This document shows, one piece after another, positions 25,901 to 37,066 of a DNA stretch of 64,000 nt; the stretch's first letter is position 1; the number at the start of each line of letters is the position of its first letter. The stretch comes from Phytoseiulus persimilis. Its lineage: Eukaryota > Arthropoda > Arachnida > Mesostigmata > Phytoseiidae. The stretch spans positions 4,464,001-4,528,000 of the forward strand of contig CM075101.1 in the NCBI GenBank assembly GCA_037576195.1. The letters run 5' to 3'. A program made the translations under genes and the position numbers. The notes beneath the pieces were generated by a model. That model searched no databases, had not been told where the DNA came from, and saw only the letters and a list, made by a program, of their open reading frames with translations.

Positions 25901-28133
25901 ATCATTGCTGATTCAGGCCAGGACCGAACCGGTGTGAAGCTTCTGGGTGAGTGATCGGCCTTCGAAGTGCGTTAGTGACAGTGACGAGACCGTGGAAATC
26001 GCGACACCACTCAGTCCGTGTGGGAACTGGGTTTGAGTGAATTCAAGGAACTTCGAGGCCTGGCGACTCCTAAAGGAACCCTTCCGTCAACAGCGAACAT
26101 TTTCACGACGATTTCGACGCTATCTCTGCAACTGATGTTGCTTCTGATTGGCAAAGGGTACACTGTGACTCGTGCGCGACTCAAATACAAAACTACAGTG
26201 AAAATCCACGCCCTCATGGCGTCCTACACTGTGCTGTACGTGAGCCTCTTGATGTACGAACAATATGTGAGTGCTTCCCATGAGTTTACTGCATGCTGTG
26301 ACGCTTTCCGTATATTGGTTCGAACGATGTTGACGGAATCGATGCGTTCCGCGTGAAATTGTGTCGCGGTAGAGGAGCAGGCCCTAGCTGCCGATCCCGA
26401 CTTTGCGCAATGAGAGAGCCTTCGATAGGTTGTCTCCCGAACGCGGAACGAGCACCATCGATCTGTCCTTGGAACAGGCGCTCACTCTAATCGATAATGC
26501 GAACTGGCCTTACGCCGCGCGGTAGCCGGGCAAACTCAGCCAAATTATCCCGGCTCTTGGGGTGCAGGTCAGAGTCGATGAAGTATGGACCACTTCATAG
26601 AAATAGTGGCTTGGACTCCCATCAGTACTTGACTCGGCTCGCGGAGATAACGTGGAAGCTTTGAAGCGATTGCTCGGTCGAATGATCGCAGTAGGCCTCG
26701 CGGATCTCACTTAATATCCTGTAAAACCCCTCTGTTGCGTAGGCGATCGATCGAGCTCGATTGATTGCGGAGCCTGTATGTTGATCGCTATCTATTGAGG
26801 AAGTGCTCGTTGTTCCCAAACAGGTTTTCGACCCGGGCTACGTCCTCTACCTCTACGAGTCGCCGGCGGGATACGCTATAATCGCCTTACGAGTCCTGTC
26901 TTGGGCTTGGTTCGTCTACGCCGTCATATTCACGCTATACAAATACCCCGAGAAATTGTCCTTCTACACCCAGCTCGTCGTGATTTTCACCACCTGGTTC
27001 GTATCGATGCCCGTCCTTGTTTTGATTGCGACGTTCGCGATCCCGAACTGGATTCGCGAAAGAAGTGTTGCTTTCGTCGAAGAGTTCATCATGGCATTTG
27101 CTCACGTCGCTTTCCTCGTGAGTATTCCAAAGTGTCCATTCCCTGAGCTGAGCCTCCTAACCTCAGAATAACACGTTTCCGAACAAAGCCCCACTCGATG
27201 AATTTCCTTCCAGCATATGGTTTGGCCTTCCCGGAAGAACAACTATTTTCCCTTCCATGTTCGAGCGAACAAAATTGTGCCACGAGGTGAAAATCCCAGC
27301 TATCCGCATCATGCGTATGCACCCACTTCTGACAACAACAATTTCTCAAACGCGAACACTATCGAAGCCCTGAAGGAAGCTTACAAAGAGATGGTGAGCT
27401 GTGCGCCTCAAAACAATACGGAGCAGAATGATTCTAATCCCCATCAAATGTTAGGCAGATCTGGGGTTAGTTCATGAAGGAATCCTGCTTTTCAGACTGC
27501 TGTTTCCTCGTGAAGAAAACAGAGCATTGGGCTTCAGTCCCAAGGCCCTGGCTGATCTTGGTCTCTCAAGTAACGATCCTGGAGGGGATTGCACTCAAGC
27601 CCGGCTGCAGCTGAGGGAAGAGGAATTCAGCTTGGAGCTTACTCCTGTACTCGAACTCTGCTGAAATTGTTCCGGTTAATGTTTTGAGTTCAGCGCCGCA
27701 CAATGTATAAACGATGGAAGATTCAGAACTGTATCGTTGATTGCCGATAAAAAAAAAAACTTTCATTGGCGCGGGAAATTGATCAGAATTCATTCAAGTC
27801 AGAATAATGAGCTTCCCGTAATTCTGCTGAATCACGAGTGGTCTCACTCGCTTCGAGACTGTCGTGGAGTACGGAACAATCCAGCGACATCCCCAAACTT
27901 TCACAAATGTCAGAAAAACAATCCGTCATCATTGTTGAGACCATTTTATTGTCTCAGGCGCATGGGAAACGGTCGGGTTCAACACAGATTCAGACTGACT
28001 GACGAATCCGCCTCTGGATTTGAACTGTAAAGAACTTTTACAAAACATGGGCAGTTCGCATTCTAACATGAGTCTAACGCAGGAGTCCGTACCGCTCACA
28101 GGAATGAGTGAATCGATTATCGCCCGATTCAAG
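22956..28133 (+). CDS. TMEM145: TMEM145-like seven-transmembrane protein (GPR180/TMEM145 family)
   Basis: Exons that keep phase: 22956-23051 (signal peptide MSPKKALSLVCFCLTF), 24842-24991 (DWVFLGRFCF), 25165-25447 (WWYIAAANC, FRHFSADQF), 25561-25632, 25797-25946 (LLHKTYKLYMVSL), 26094-26266 (LLLIGKGYTVTRARL), 26824-27117 (FDPGYVLYLYESPAGYA) and 27214-27393 (NYFPFHVRANKI). A probable further exon, 28083-28133 (ESVPLTGMSESIIARFK), is followed by a gtaggt donor, so the C-terminus is incomplete. The layout is that of the family: secreted N-terminal domain, then a rhodopsin-like seven-helix region (Pfam GpcrRhopsn4). Similarity to vertebrate TMEM145 is strong at each exon listed. Intron 1 is about 1.8 kb and carries a GC-rich repeat island. 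The protein should sit in the secretory pathway or plasma membrane. I know of no secure molecular function. Confidence 0.9.
23680..24080. repeat. GC-rich inverted repeat island in TMEM145 intron 1
   Basis: Repeated cores like CCGCGGGCTT and GAGCCC run in one direction at about 23680-23856 and in the other at about 23933-24080. They are centred on facing AGAGCTCGC/GCGAGCTCT arms around an AT-rich loop of about 75 bp. The island is degenerate and resembles the other hairpin loci in this window. Confidence 0.45.
27945..27950 (-). promoter_or_regulatory. Poly(A) signal for RRP5
   Basis: AATAAA on the minus strand lies about 180 nt past the RRP5 stop codon, supporting a transcript that ends here rather than continuing into a HAT-encoding exon. 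Confidence 0.5.
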
Positions 28134-31100
28134 GTAGGTTCTGCTCTTCGTCATCATCTGATTCAGCCAAACCGCTTTCCCCACTGCTGGAGTCCATTGC
28201 TTCGTCCCACTCGTCCGAAACGTTCTCGCTGCCGGAGACCGAGCTGTCGTTATCATCGTCGTCGTCCTCGTCACGAATTGCTCCTTCTCTCAAACCTGCG
28301 GTGCCATTCTCTTCGGCGTCGCTCTCACCGTGCCAGGCGGAGAAGAGTCCCCGGAGAGCTCGGACAGCAGCGCTAGCCCACTGATCCACGTCCAGACCTC
28401 TGCTATCTGAGGAATCGTCCAGTCTCGGCAGTTCCTCACCGAGCTTAGTTATCGTATGAGTTTCGATTGCGGGTACGGTCTCGGATCGGCAAAAGTTGCC
28501 AACAGCGACACCGCCGCTCAGATTTTCGTAAACGTAGGCCTTCATGAATCGTGGCAAAGTCGACGAAGTACGGTCTGAGCACCATTCGCCAATGCGAACG
28601 TCATTAAAATGGCTCCTGAGGGCTAGGAGCAGCAAACGACCATCCTTGATCATTGAGACAGCGTAATCTTTCAGAACGGCTAGGAGCAAGACTTCCGTCT
28701 TGCACTTCACTTGAGTCTTGGGGCTTTTTTTCTTACTTTGTCGAATCACTTGCAAGTATTTATAAACGACATCTCTATCAATGGAGACCACGTAGTCTCG
28801 CCGGCCTTCGTTGGAACGATAGCCGAGGATGATCGCGTTCGTTGGTTGCTCGCTGACGACCTGACCCTCGGTGGTCAACGTCGCGCTCGCAACTGCTCTC
28901 TGCCCTCTGAAGTCGCAGATTATCTCGGAGGAGTCAATCTTCTGTGGGGTGACTTTCACTACGCGCCCGATATTGTCGTCGACGTCGAACGAAAGTATTC
29001 TTTTCATGGTTTTCGATAGACTTTCGTTGTACGATGAGTCCGAAGAGTAGTTTACGGCGGATTTTTTGCACGTCGCCGTGAATGGTTCTCCTGATGATGT
29101 GAGCTTGCAAATGAGGGTTGATCCTTCCGTGACATCGAGTTGATCTTTAGGCACGAACGAATCGCTCAAATCTCTGGTCAGCAGCTTGGCTGAGAAGTCG
29201 TTGGGCAAGGAGACAACCACTCCCCAGGTGCCGAAATTTTTCACCACTCCTGGCAAGATGGTGCCTCTAGCGATCGCGACTTCTTTGCCATGGTTTTCCG
29301 CGAACCTGTGGCCGACATGTGGTTTCATAGTGAATATTGTCGCCCCTCCAGAAGTTCCGAAGGTCGCAAGTCCTTCGAGTCTATCCCCGACCTTCATCTG
29401 GTGCCATATCCATTTTGAGAGATCGGAGAAGTCACTCAAGTGTTCCTTCGGGACAATGCTCTTCCCGAAACCTTCAACGACGATCTGAAGGCAGCTCTTG
29501 TCTTTTTTTACAACAACTCCCTCGAGGTTCGTCTTCACTTGGAAGCTGAGCTTCCGCTTCGAAGAGGCCTCCCGGCTCTCGTCGTCAGCTACGACGACTC
29601 CTCCGTCCGCTCGCTCGTTCGCATCCACGTGTCGTAACGAGAGTGTCATACGGCCAGCCTCGGGCGTGACGTTGAGAACCTTCGCAGTTACGACTTGGCC
29701 GACTCTGTAGACTTCATCGGGTCGAGACGCCGAGTGGGGCAAATGCTCTTCGGGAACCCATCCACGGACTTTGTTGTAGAAACCAACGAGGAGGCCTCTC
29801 CGTTTTGTCATGAGAACGATACCATCAGAGATTTTGCCTACGTTTCCTTCGTCGTATTGCTGTATGATTTCGTGCTTGCTCTTGATCAGCTGCTTATTGC
29901 AGGTGACGAAATAGCGGGGCGGGTAGTGTTTGCCATTAATGTAGCGTATCGCAACTTGAACTGGCTTGCCGACGGGATACATATCAGCAACGGTGTTCTT
30001 GTTGACGACGAACGAAGCCTCGGTGAAGTCGCAAAAAGCGATTATGCCCGGACACAGTTCGAAAACAATGCCAGTTTCGTTGGTGTATTTCACTTTTGCG
30101 GGAAGAGTTCGGCCCACAAAGAGATCGTCTTCCGTATAGTAGCATCCTTCGACGACCACCGAATGTCTAAGTGAGACGTAGAGCTCTCCTTCGAATAACG
30201 ACATGCCAATGACACGACAAGGAGCAACTTGACCTGGGGAAGACGTTGGGGAAATGAAATGGAGTCTGGGATCTTTCGATGGCAAAGAGAGCTTCGAAAT
30301 CCTGCGCTTGAGCGGGGAAGTAGCATCATCCGGATACTCACCCACACTGAATACATCACTCGGATCCACTGTATCGTCGTCGGAGACATTGACTTTCGCT
30401 GCCACAGCATGGAGTGAGGTCTGCGAGTTTTTGATCGGAATCTCGAGCTTGACGAACGTCGAAGTGACCTGTACAACTATAGCTTTCTTTATCAGCTGTC
30501 CCAAAGAAAGCCCGTGGAATTCTCTGAATGGATTTTCTGGGTCCACCGGAGGGACGCGCATGGAACAGTACACTGTGTTGAGAATCGGGTGTGTGTACAT
30601 CAACACAACGCGGATTTTGGTGTTCACGCTCGTATCTATGCCTCGTAGAATTTGTCGCGGCTCCACACAACCCGTTACTGAGCCGTCAAAGAGTGCTAAA
30701 CACAGTCCGTTCTCGTCGTTCTGAACGATGGTCCCTTCAGCAACTATGCCTGCAAAGTTCCGATCATAGGAATGAAATTAGAATTGAGAGTTCAATGTGC
30801 TGAGTACAGATAAAATATCGCACTGGTTGTGAGAGCGAGAATACTACTAACCCGGTGTGATGTTGTTGAGGTTCCAACCGTTGCTTTTCACAACGTCTTC
30901 GAAATGGTAAGGTACGAATTTCAATCGACCGTTATCCTTTGCAACTCGTACCAGGAAAACCTGACCAACATACATGACTCCAGAGAACTTATTGGCGGAT
31001 ACGAAAGCTGTTCGGAATCCATCGATCGCAAGTTCGATACCATAACCATAGTCTTCTACGGAAGCCACAGCTGCCTGAAGAATCATTCCCTCTCGGAGTG

Positions 31101-31843
31101 TTTCCCGGGTGAGGTCAGCATTGACATGATCGCACATCGCTGACACTGTGATGTTCCCGGCAGTTTTAGTTTGAACGGCCACCTTCATGATGTGGCCAAC
31201 CTTGTACATTGCATCTAATCGCATGAGCTTCTCTGGATGCTGCTGGCCTTCGAGGGCGCGTCGGTTCGGGGCCTGGGACCAACGCTGCACCAAGTTGTTG
31301 TACGAATGTGACAGCTGGTTCAGTGGGAGATTGGCGACGCAACCAGGGAGAGCGATTCGCAGATTATTCTCTTGGACATAGTGAACAACCCTGGAATACG
31401 ATGGCTCATATGGATGTCTGGGCTAGCATCGAACACCTGTTGTTTCGTTTTGAGCTCGTAGGGAGTTGAGACACTCACCCCAGGAGTACCATGCCTTGTT
31501 GAATGCTCTTGTGCGTCAAAGGCTCGATGATAACGTCTTCGTTCTCTTGAAGATCGTCAGGTACATCGTTGATTTTACTCTTCTTGATTTTCTGCCAAAC
31601 ATTCTTCCATTATACGTAGCTGTTGGGGTGGATCTAACGTCGGGTTCATGATTGGTACAGATGTTCCGATTTATTGACCGCTGAAGATTGCAGGATGGAT
31701 ATCACGAGTCAACTCACCCTCTTCTTGTTCGAAGTAAGAACCTTGAACAGATCTTCCGTGTCTTTCCTCTTTGGCGCTTTTGCTCCGGAGGTGCTCGGTC
31801 GAGCGACCTTCCCCCGCAGAAAATATTGTTCCTCTCTAGACAT
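28129..31843 (-). CDS. PDCD11: RRP5/PDCD11 rRNA-processing protein, S1-repeat part only
   Basis: Exons on the minus strand: 31843-31718, 31591-31479, 31390-30852 and 30749-28129, all in phase, ATG to TGA, predicting 1132 residues. The start MSREEQYFLRGK resembles the RRP5 N-terminus, and the segment EPLTHKSIQQGMVLLG opens the first S1 repeat. Several S1 RNA-binding repeats follow, for example GRTLPAKVKYTNETGIVFEL, then VYRVGQVVTAKVLNV, then ARGTILPGVVKNFGTWGVVV. RRP5 is a nucleolar factor needed for both 18S and 5.8S/25S pre-rRNA cleavage. Typical homologues add a C-terminal block of HAT/TPR helical repeats (human about 1870 residues). Here the protein stops in the acidic linker (run of Asp and Ser, ending DDEEQNLP) that usually precedes the HAT block. 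The S1 part looks intact. Confidence 0.9.
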
Positions 31844-32761
31844 TAGGCTGGAAGAGTAGTCACAATTTTCAACATTTGCCACACGCAACTCAGAGACCCG
31901 ACTCAAACAGCAATTCTTTCGGGAGTCCGTCATAACCACGGCGTGTTTACACTATGAACGCATTTTCAGAGAAGTTTCTAATCCCATTCGCGGTCTCGAT
32001 GCGAGAACCGGCCGAACGGGCTGTGGAGCTCCGGCTCATGCTTGAGGTCTAAATATAAGGACTGGTCGAGGTCTGGATCGACTAGACTGCAATTACGTAC
32101 CGCTGAGTCGTCTTTCTGTTCATGAAATGCATCCATTACGTAAACGAGTCGTTCCTGAGACGCGCACCTTCTCTCTTCCATTGCCAGCACGTGGGTACAG
32201 CGGGAACACCATGAGACGGTAAAACTAGGAGATGATTCTAGAGATGGCATTCCGTCTTTCGAATCGAATCAGTGAGCACCTGCCGAGCCCTCCTTGGACA
32301 TCTGATTGTTGGTGCCATAACGATTCCTGCTCTCTCTTCGGGAGAACCCCATAGCTGCCGCTGCTAAAACCAAGATGCGCGGATCAACAGCCGAGGGTAC
32401 CGTTGGAGTTTTTTCCATGAACTCAATTCCTCCAAGAGCCGCGTGCCTGTGTGATGAGAGGGACCAAAACTGACTCCCCGAATAGGGATAGATATCCAGG
32501 AAGGATCACGAAGGCTTGGCGTCTACTCGAGGATTTACTCAGAAACGGTCGAAAGATGAATTGAACCAGTATCCCAGCGTGGCACTGAGCCTCTTGGGCA
32601 ACGTTCTGACGATCAGGATTTCTTCTCTACGCGGGTCCTCGGAACTTGTCCAGGTCGGGAAAAAATCTGGGCCCCCCTCAGGTGGGCTCATTGAGAACGA
32701 ACAATGAAACAAGGACGTGAAGATTGGTCGCTTTGAGTGTCCCCGACATCATTGAGCTCAC

Positions 32762-32894
32762 GATTCTGGCCGATCACGCTCCAGAAGAGTTCGGAAACTG
32801 TAAATTGCGGGCGGACAAAATAATCTACACCGTCAACGGCACAGTTCAGCGGGAATCGCAGAACCACGGCCTGGACTGCGAGCACGAGCAGCAT
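32762..32894 (-). CDS. Candidate first exon of a secreted protein
   Basis: On the minus strand an ATG opens a signal-peptide-like segment, MLLVLAVQAVVLRFPLNCAV, followed by DGVDYFVRPQFTVSELFW. The frame reaches a strong donor, AATC|gtgagc, in phase 1. I could not find a convincing next exon between here and RRP5, which lies downstream on the same strand. The family is unknown, and the other strand is also open. Confidence 0.3.
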
Positions 32895-32934
32895 GAACCT
32901 CCATCCCGATATCCCCCTCGGTATCCTTGACAAG

Positions 32935-33467
32935 CAGTGGCGTATCTAGCTCAAGTGGCGCCCGGGGCAAACAGGCGAAAATGCGCCCCCCCCCCCCCTC
33001 ACCCTTTGGGCCCGCACAAAAATTGTTGTTGATTCGGATTGAGTTCCTGCTCCAGTGGAGGAGATCGACAGAACTTCGAATCTGTTTGTCTACAGCTTTG
33101 TCCCTTCGAGAGATAGAGATGAAAGTTCGAATTCGTGTCCCCCTCAGACCTCTGGTGCATGTTCCTGTGCCTGAGATGAGGCGAGTTTTCCCTGCAGTCA
33201 AAGACATGTATAGAACTTCATCTCTTCCGCGCCCCCAAGATTTGCACCCCCAAGTCTCTAGGGCGAGATTCCAATGCAGACACGGGTATGGATCAACTTC
33301 AACTCCGGTTTTGCGCCCCTCAGATCTCTGGGGCGTTTATCCGTTTGAAAGACGAATCAAGTTCATTCTGTAGTTACGGTTACGGGAAAAATTCAATTAC
33401 GGGTTTACGCCCTATAACTTCGTGCCACATCAGCTTTGCGCACCCTAACTTAGCGCCCCATCAGAAA
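32935..33467 (+). mobile_element. Fragment of a nonautonomous DNA transposon, CAGTGGCGTA type
   Basis: It begins CAGTGGCGTATCTAGC, the kind of terminus shared by many short animal DNA transposons, and runs through a C-rich tract. It then has three spaced copies of a near-palindrome close to TGCGCCCCTCAGATCTCTGGGGCG (about 33138, 33242 and 33310). The right end is missing or cut by the Tc1 insertion that follows; related C-rich sequence resumes just past that element (about 35060-35110). Confidence 0.5.
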
Positions 33468-33469
33468 TA

Positions 33470-35047
33470 CAGCCCACAACACGAAATTATCGACAGTCAA
33501 GTTTTCTAGACTATTCCTGATGACAAAGAGAGATGATGTTGATGCTGCCATGGAATACTCCCAGCATCACCACGATTGTGGCGATAGAATATTTCTTCGA
33601 TTCGAGGAAGACGACGCGTAAGATTCCAGAAAATCGATTTCTAGCCGTAACATGAAATTATCGACAGGCTGATTTATTCCACGATTTCGGAATTCTCGAA
33701 AGTTAATACTTCGTCGAACCCCTTTTCGCCTTGATGACCTCAAAAATGCGCCTTGGGAGAGAATCATAGAGTGGTTTTATGTTCCCTCGTTCCCCCATTC
33801 TGGCCCAAGAAGAAAGAATCGCATGTTTCAGTTCTTCTCTTGAGTTGTACTGCTTCCCATTGGGATAGACGAGCCGAGCTAACGTTCCCCAGAGGTTCTC
33901 AATAATGTTCAGGTCGGGGCTCTTCGGAGGCCAGTCAAGAAAACGTACTCCGCTCTCCCGGAACCAATCTTTGATTATTGCCGCCGTGTGCACGGAGGCG
34001 CAATCTTGCTGGAAGATGAAATCCGTTCCAACTTTCTCCAAAGCTTGAGGTCGCAGGTGGTTCTCGAGTAGCAGCTTATAGTCCACGGAACGCATTATTG
34101 TCTCCACGAAGATGATTTGGAACGTCCCGCGGCGACTGACCGCTCCCCAGATCATAACTGAACCGCCCCCGGACTGTCTTTTGGAATAGAATCGAGGCTC
34201 TTTCCGAAGATCGTGATAGTAGTTATGGAATCCATCCGGGCCGTCCAGATTGAACTTTTTCTCATCGCTTTATCCCATTCCGAAGTCCAACTCATCCATT
34301 CCTGGGCGCGATCGAGCCTAGTGTCTCGGTGCTTTTTCGTCAGCGGGGGCTTCCCGCACATTTTCTTGAATTTCAGATGATACGCACTTCTCAAAACGCG
34401 CCAGACGGTCTGTTTATGCACTGGGAGGTTGTTTGAGTCTCTGATTTGAGCGCAAGAGACACTCTTGTTGCTCGCATCCTGAATTATCTTCCGTTTCTGA
34501 CGATCTGAGAGCTTTGTGCTTCGTTTCTTGTACGATCTGATGCCATACTCCGCCCCTAATCTCAAATACCGCAGCACTACGTCCGCTGTTCTGCCGATCT
34601 CTCGTCCGATAGCTCTTGCTGCGAGCCCAGAGCCGTGTAATTGAACGATGCGAATCCTTTCTTGAGGAGTCAGAGCCGGTTTTCGTCCCATATTGAGGGA
34701 ATGAATTCTTTCTCACAAATCTTGACGAGCCGGAGTTCTGAGTCGACAAATCGTACTTGTGTGTCCTTCGTTAGCACTAACTTGACGTTCGTCGGTATCA
34801 GCCTCACGAGAAAATGCTGAAACTCCAACCGAATGCGCGATTTCAACGCTGTCGATAATTTCGTGTTACAGCTGGATATCAAAAATGTTCGATCCTGAGC
34901 CTAAACTTCGTTCTTCTCAGTCGGTTGATATAATCTCAAAGTCTGTCGCACCTAGTGGAATTCCCATGGCAACACTGAGTTCGTTATCCAGCGGGTGCGG
35001 AAATCATCCACATAGAATGCGTGTCGATAAATTCGTGTTGCGGACTG
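33470..35047 (-). mobile_element. Tc1-family transposon with IR/DR ends
   Basis: The element is 1578 bp and is flanked by TA on both sides. The outer ends CAGCCCACAACACGAAATTATCGACA (given here in two parts, first 20: CAGCCCACAACACGAAATTA) and the inverted CAGTCCGCAACACGAATTTA match closely. Further copies of the same AACAYGAAATTATCGACAG repeat lie inside at about 33652-33672 and 34848-34866. Each end therefore carries two direct repeats about 175 bp apart, the IR/DR plan known from Sleeping Beauty-type Tc1 elements. It sits inside the C-rich DNA transposon fragment. With good ends and a nearly intact transposase gene it is probably young. Confidence 0.9.
33703..34691 (-). pseudogene. Tc1-type transposase, one frameshift
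   Basis: The N-terminal part starts MGRKPALTPQERIRIVQLH and carries the paired helix-turn-helix DNA-binding region. The catalytic part has [19 protein letters not shown], then [11 protein letters not shown] and [15 protein letters not shown]. The second Asp and the Glu are 34 residues apart, giving the DD34E signature of the Tc1 family. Near 34260 the frame changes: residues expected between WDK and DEKK (about VIFS) are missing, consistent with a loss of about ten bases. After that the frame is open to TAA at 33703. Both halves are otherwise uninterrupted, so it is inactive by a single lesion. Its ends could still be moved by a related enzyme. Confidence 0.9.
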
Positions 35048-36106
35048 TATTACGAGACTCTCTCTCTCCCCCACGGCCCAGCCGCCCCGAAAAAATTCTG
35101 GCCCCGCTCCTTGTGTTGAACTTGAAGACCGAGCTCATTTCGGAACGTTGTGATTCTTGAAGTGGGACAATCTTCAGGGCACTCTCGCTCAACACTAGGC
35201 ACCATTCTCGGGCTGCAAGGAACAGTTTATCATGTTGGGCATCCTACTCCAATGTTGAGCCAGCACAGCCGTTCGTTACTCCGAGCAGAAAATTCGATGT
35301 AATTTCCGCGCGGACCCGGTAAACCGCCACCGATCGCTTCTCGATTTCAACCTCGTTCCTCTCAACCATTCTAGGCTCTTGCTGGGAGAGGAGGGTGCCT
35401 CGTGACATCTAAAGCACGAGATGGACACGTGATTCCGTCTCTTGCCGATTCCCTGCCAATGTTAAAGGATGGAGGTCGCCGTTTGAAAAATCCCCAAAGC
35501 TATGGCTGGGAGTTCATGTCGTGAATTACACGGGGGCACAAGCGGATCCGAACCAGAATACCTCCTCACTTCGTAATCTATGGGGCAATGTTCCGACATG
35601 CCGCGGAATGAGAAACAATGATTTCCGGCTTCCATGACTTTATTCTCACTCTAGCTCAGTTCCATAGTTTCAACCATATCAAATCAGAAGAAGAGAGATA
35701 CAACAGAAATGATGACTTACACCTCAGGAAGCGGAGCAACACCAGCCAACCAGCAGTGTCTTCGTCGCTAAGTCCTTGCTCTCAATATGGAACGCATGTC
35801 GTAGGTCGACGACAGGAAGGCTGCGTGTGCGTTTCAACTAAATAACTCCGCATTCAACAAACACGCCCGCTAATAATACAAGAGAAAACAGTCTTCTTTC
35901 ACGAGTTCTACCTTCTCTGTCTCACAGTAGTTCACGTTCTCCTTGATTTCCTCCAAAAACAACACCAACCGCCAACATTCGAGCAAGGCATGAAAAAACT
36001 AAAATCAGAGTTGGTTAGTGATCGTGTACGACCCCGTCATCTTGATGAAGAACAGAACTTCGACGACAGTTGCTCTTTGGATAATAGTCTTCCTCCAATA
36101 ATGCCT
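35048..36106. other. Intergenic and probable ATP6AP2 3'UTR
   Basis: No gene is supported. A minus-strand AATAAA at 35644-35639 could end the ATP6AP2 transcript, giving a 3'UTR of about 460 nt. Confidence 0.35.
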
Positions 36107-37066
36107 CTAATCCATTTTCATTCGCTGTGATGTCATCCTATAGATGATCGAGTCGCGCCCAGGGTCCATGAACCACAGGCCAATCGACGTTGCATACACG
36201 CCGAGAACGAAAATCAGCATGGTGAAGGCGGTCATTGCAAAGACAACGCTCCAGTCGGCATCGTACTCGTATGCTCCCCATTCTGGCTTCGTCCGCTCTG
36301 CTTCCGCGGCAACCACGTCACGTCTACTCCGCGAGCTCGGTTGTTCAGTTTCCTGGATAACCATGAATAGTGATCTCGGATGACTCTCGAGCTTTCCGGT
36401 GGCTACCCCGACGAGTTCACTGAAGAGTTCAGCAGCTCTCATGGGTTTCCGATGTTGGGCGCCATAGTCGGCGGCCAGTTGACGGACAGAGTCAATATTG
36501 ATCCAATAGACGGTTGAGGGCACCTCATTCACCGGCAATCGAGGAGTTTCGTCGATGAGGTTCTTGAAAGTTGTGTACTCCAGCATGAAAGCTCGATCAG
36601 AATCGTTGCGAGGGTCGAAATTCTCTTCCCGCAGGACTTCAATTGTCTCCTTGAGAAGCTCCTTCTCTCCCTCATCGGCGGCGACGATGGGCATCATATT
36701 TTTAGAGGCGTCCGGCCAAATTTTCTTACTACGTTTGACAAACTCGTTGAATCCCTCGTCGAGGTTCTGGTCGTTCTCTAGTCTGAAGTGCAGGTTGGAA
36801 TTCATGGTAAGCTCCGGGAAATCTTGAGGCATTTCGAAATCGGCGATGAGGAAGAATGTGGGATGCCGGATCGGATTATAGCTCCTGATGCCTTGCCAGG
36901 CTTCGTTCGGACGCACTGTGTAGCCATTCAGGGCTGATAGAACATCATTCACCTGCGAGGCTCGGATAGAGTTCACATTATTGAATTTGATGTCATCTTG
37001 GACGACCGGGAAACGCACGGAGCTGGCCGCTACCAAAGGTAACAGCGCGGTGAGAAACACTTTCAT
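36107..37066 (-). CDS. ATP6AP2: ATP6AP2 (V-ATPase accessory protein 2, renin receptor homologue)
   Basis: A single exon encodes 319 residues from the ATG at 37066, chosen because it starts a signal peptide (MKVFLTALLPLVAASSV); an in-frame start 19 codons earlier would bury it. The luminal domain ends with SRSRRD, which fits the furin-type cleavage site of the family. It is followed by WSVVFAMTAFTMLIFVLGVY as membrane helix and the highly conserved end LWFMDPGRDSIIYRM then RMKMD. Vertebrate proteins are about 350 residues and end nearly identically. It assists V-ATPase assembly in the ER/Golgi and lysosome, and in vertebrates binds prorenin. The absence of introns is unusual beside intron-rich neighbours. 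A retrocopy is possible, but the frame is fully intact. Confidence 0.93.
   Translation of the reverse strand: MKVFLTALLPLVAASSVRFPVVQDDIKFNNVNSIRASQVNDVLSALNGYTVRPNEAWQGIRSYNPIRHPTFFLIADFEMPQDFPELTMNSNLHFRLENDQNLDEGFNEFVKRSKKIWPDASKNMMPIVAADEGEKELLKETIEVLREENFDPRNDSDRAFMLEYTTFKNLIDETPRLPVNEVPSTVYWINIDSVRQLAADYGAQHRKPMRAAELFSELVGVATGKLESHPRSLFMVIQETEQPSSRSRRDVVAAEAERTKPEWGAYEYDADWSVVFAMTAFTMLIFVLGVYATSIGLWFMDPGRDSIIYRMTSQRMKMD

Noticed and set aside
27494-27540. Possible TMEM145 exon after cttttcag
   Set aside because: In the required phase it hits a stop after five codons.
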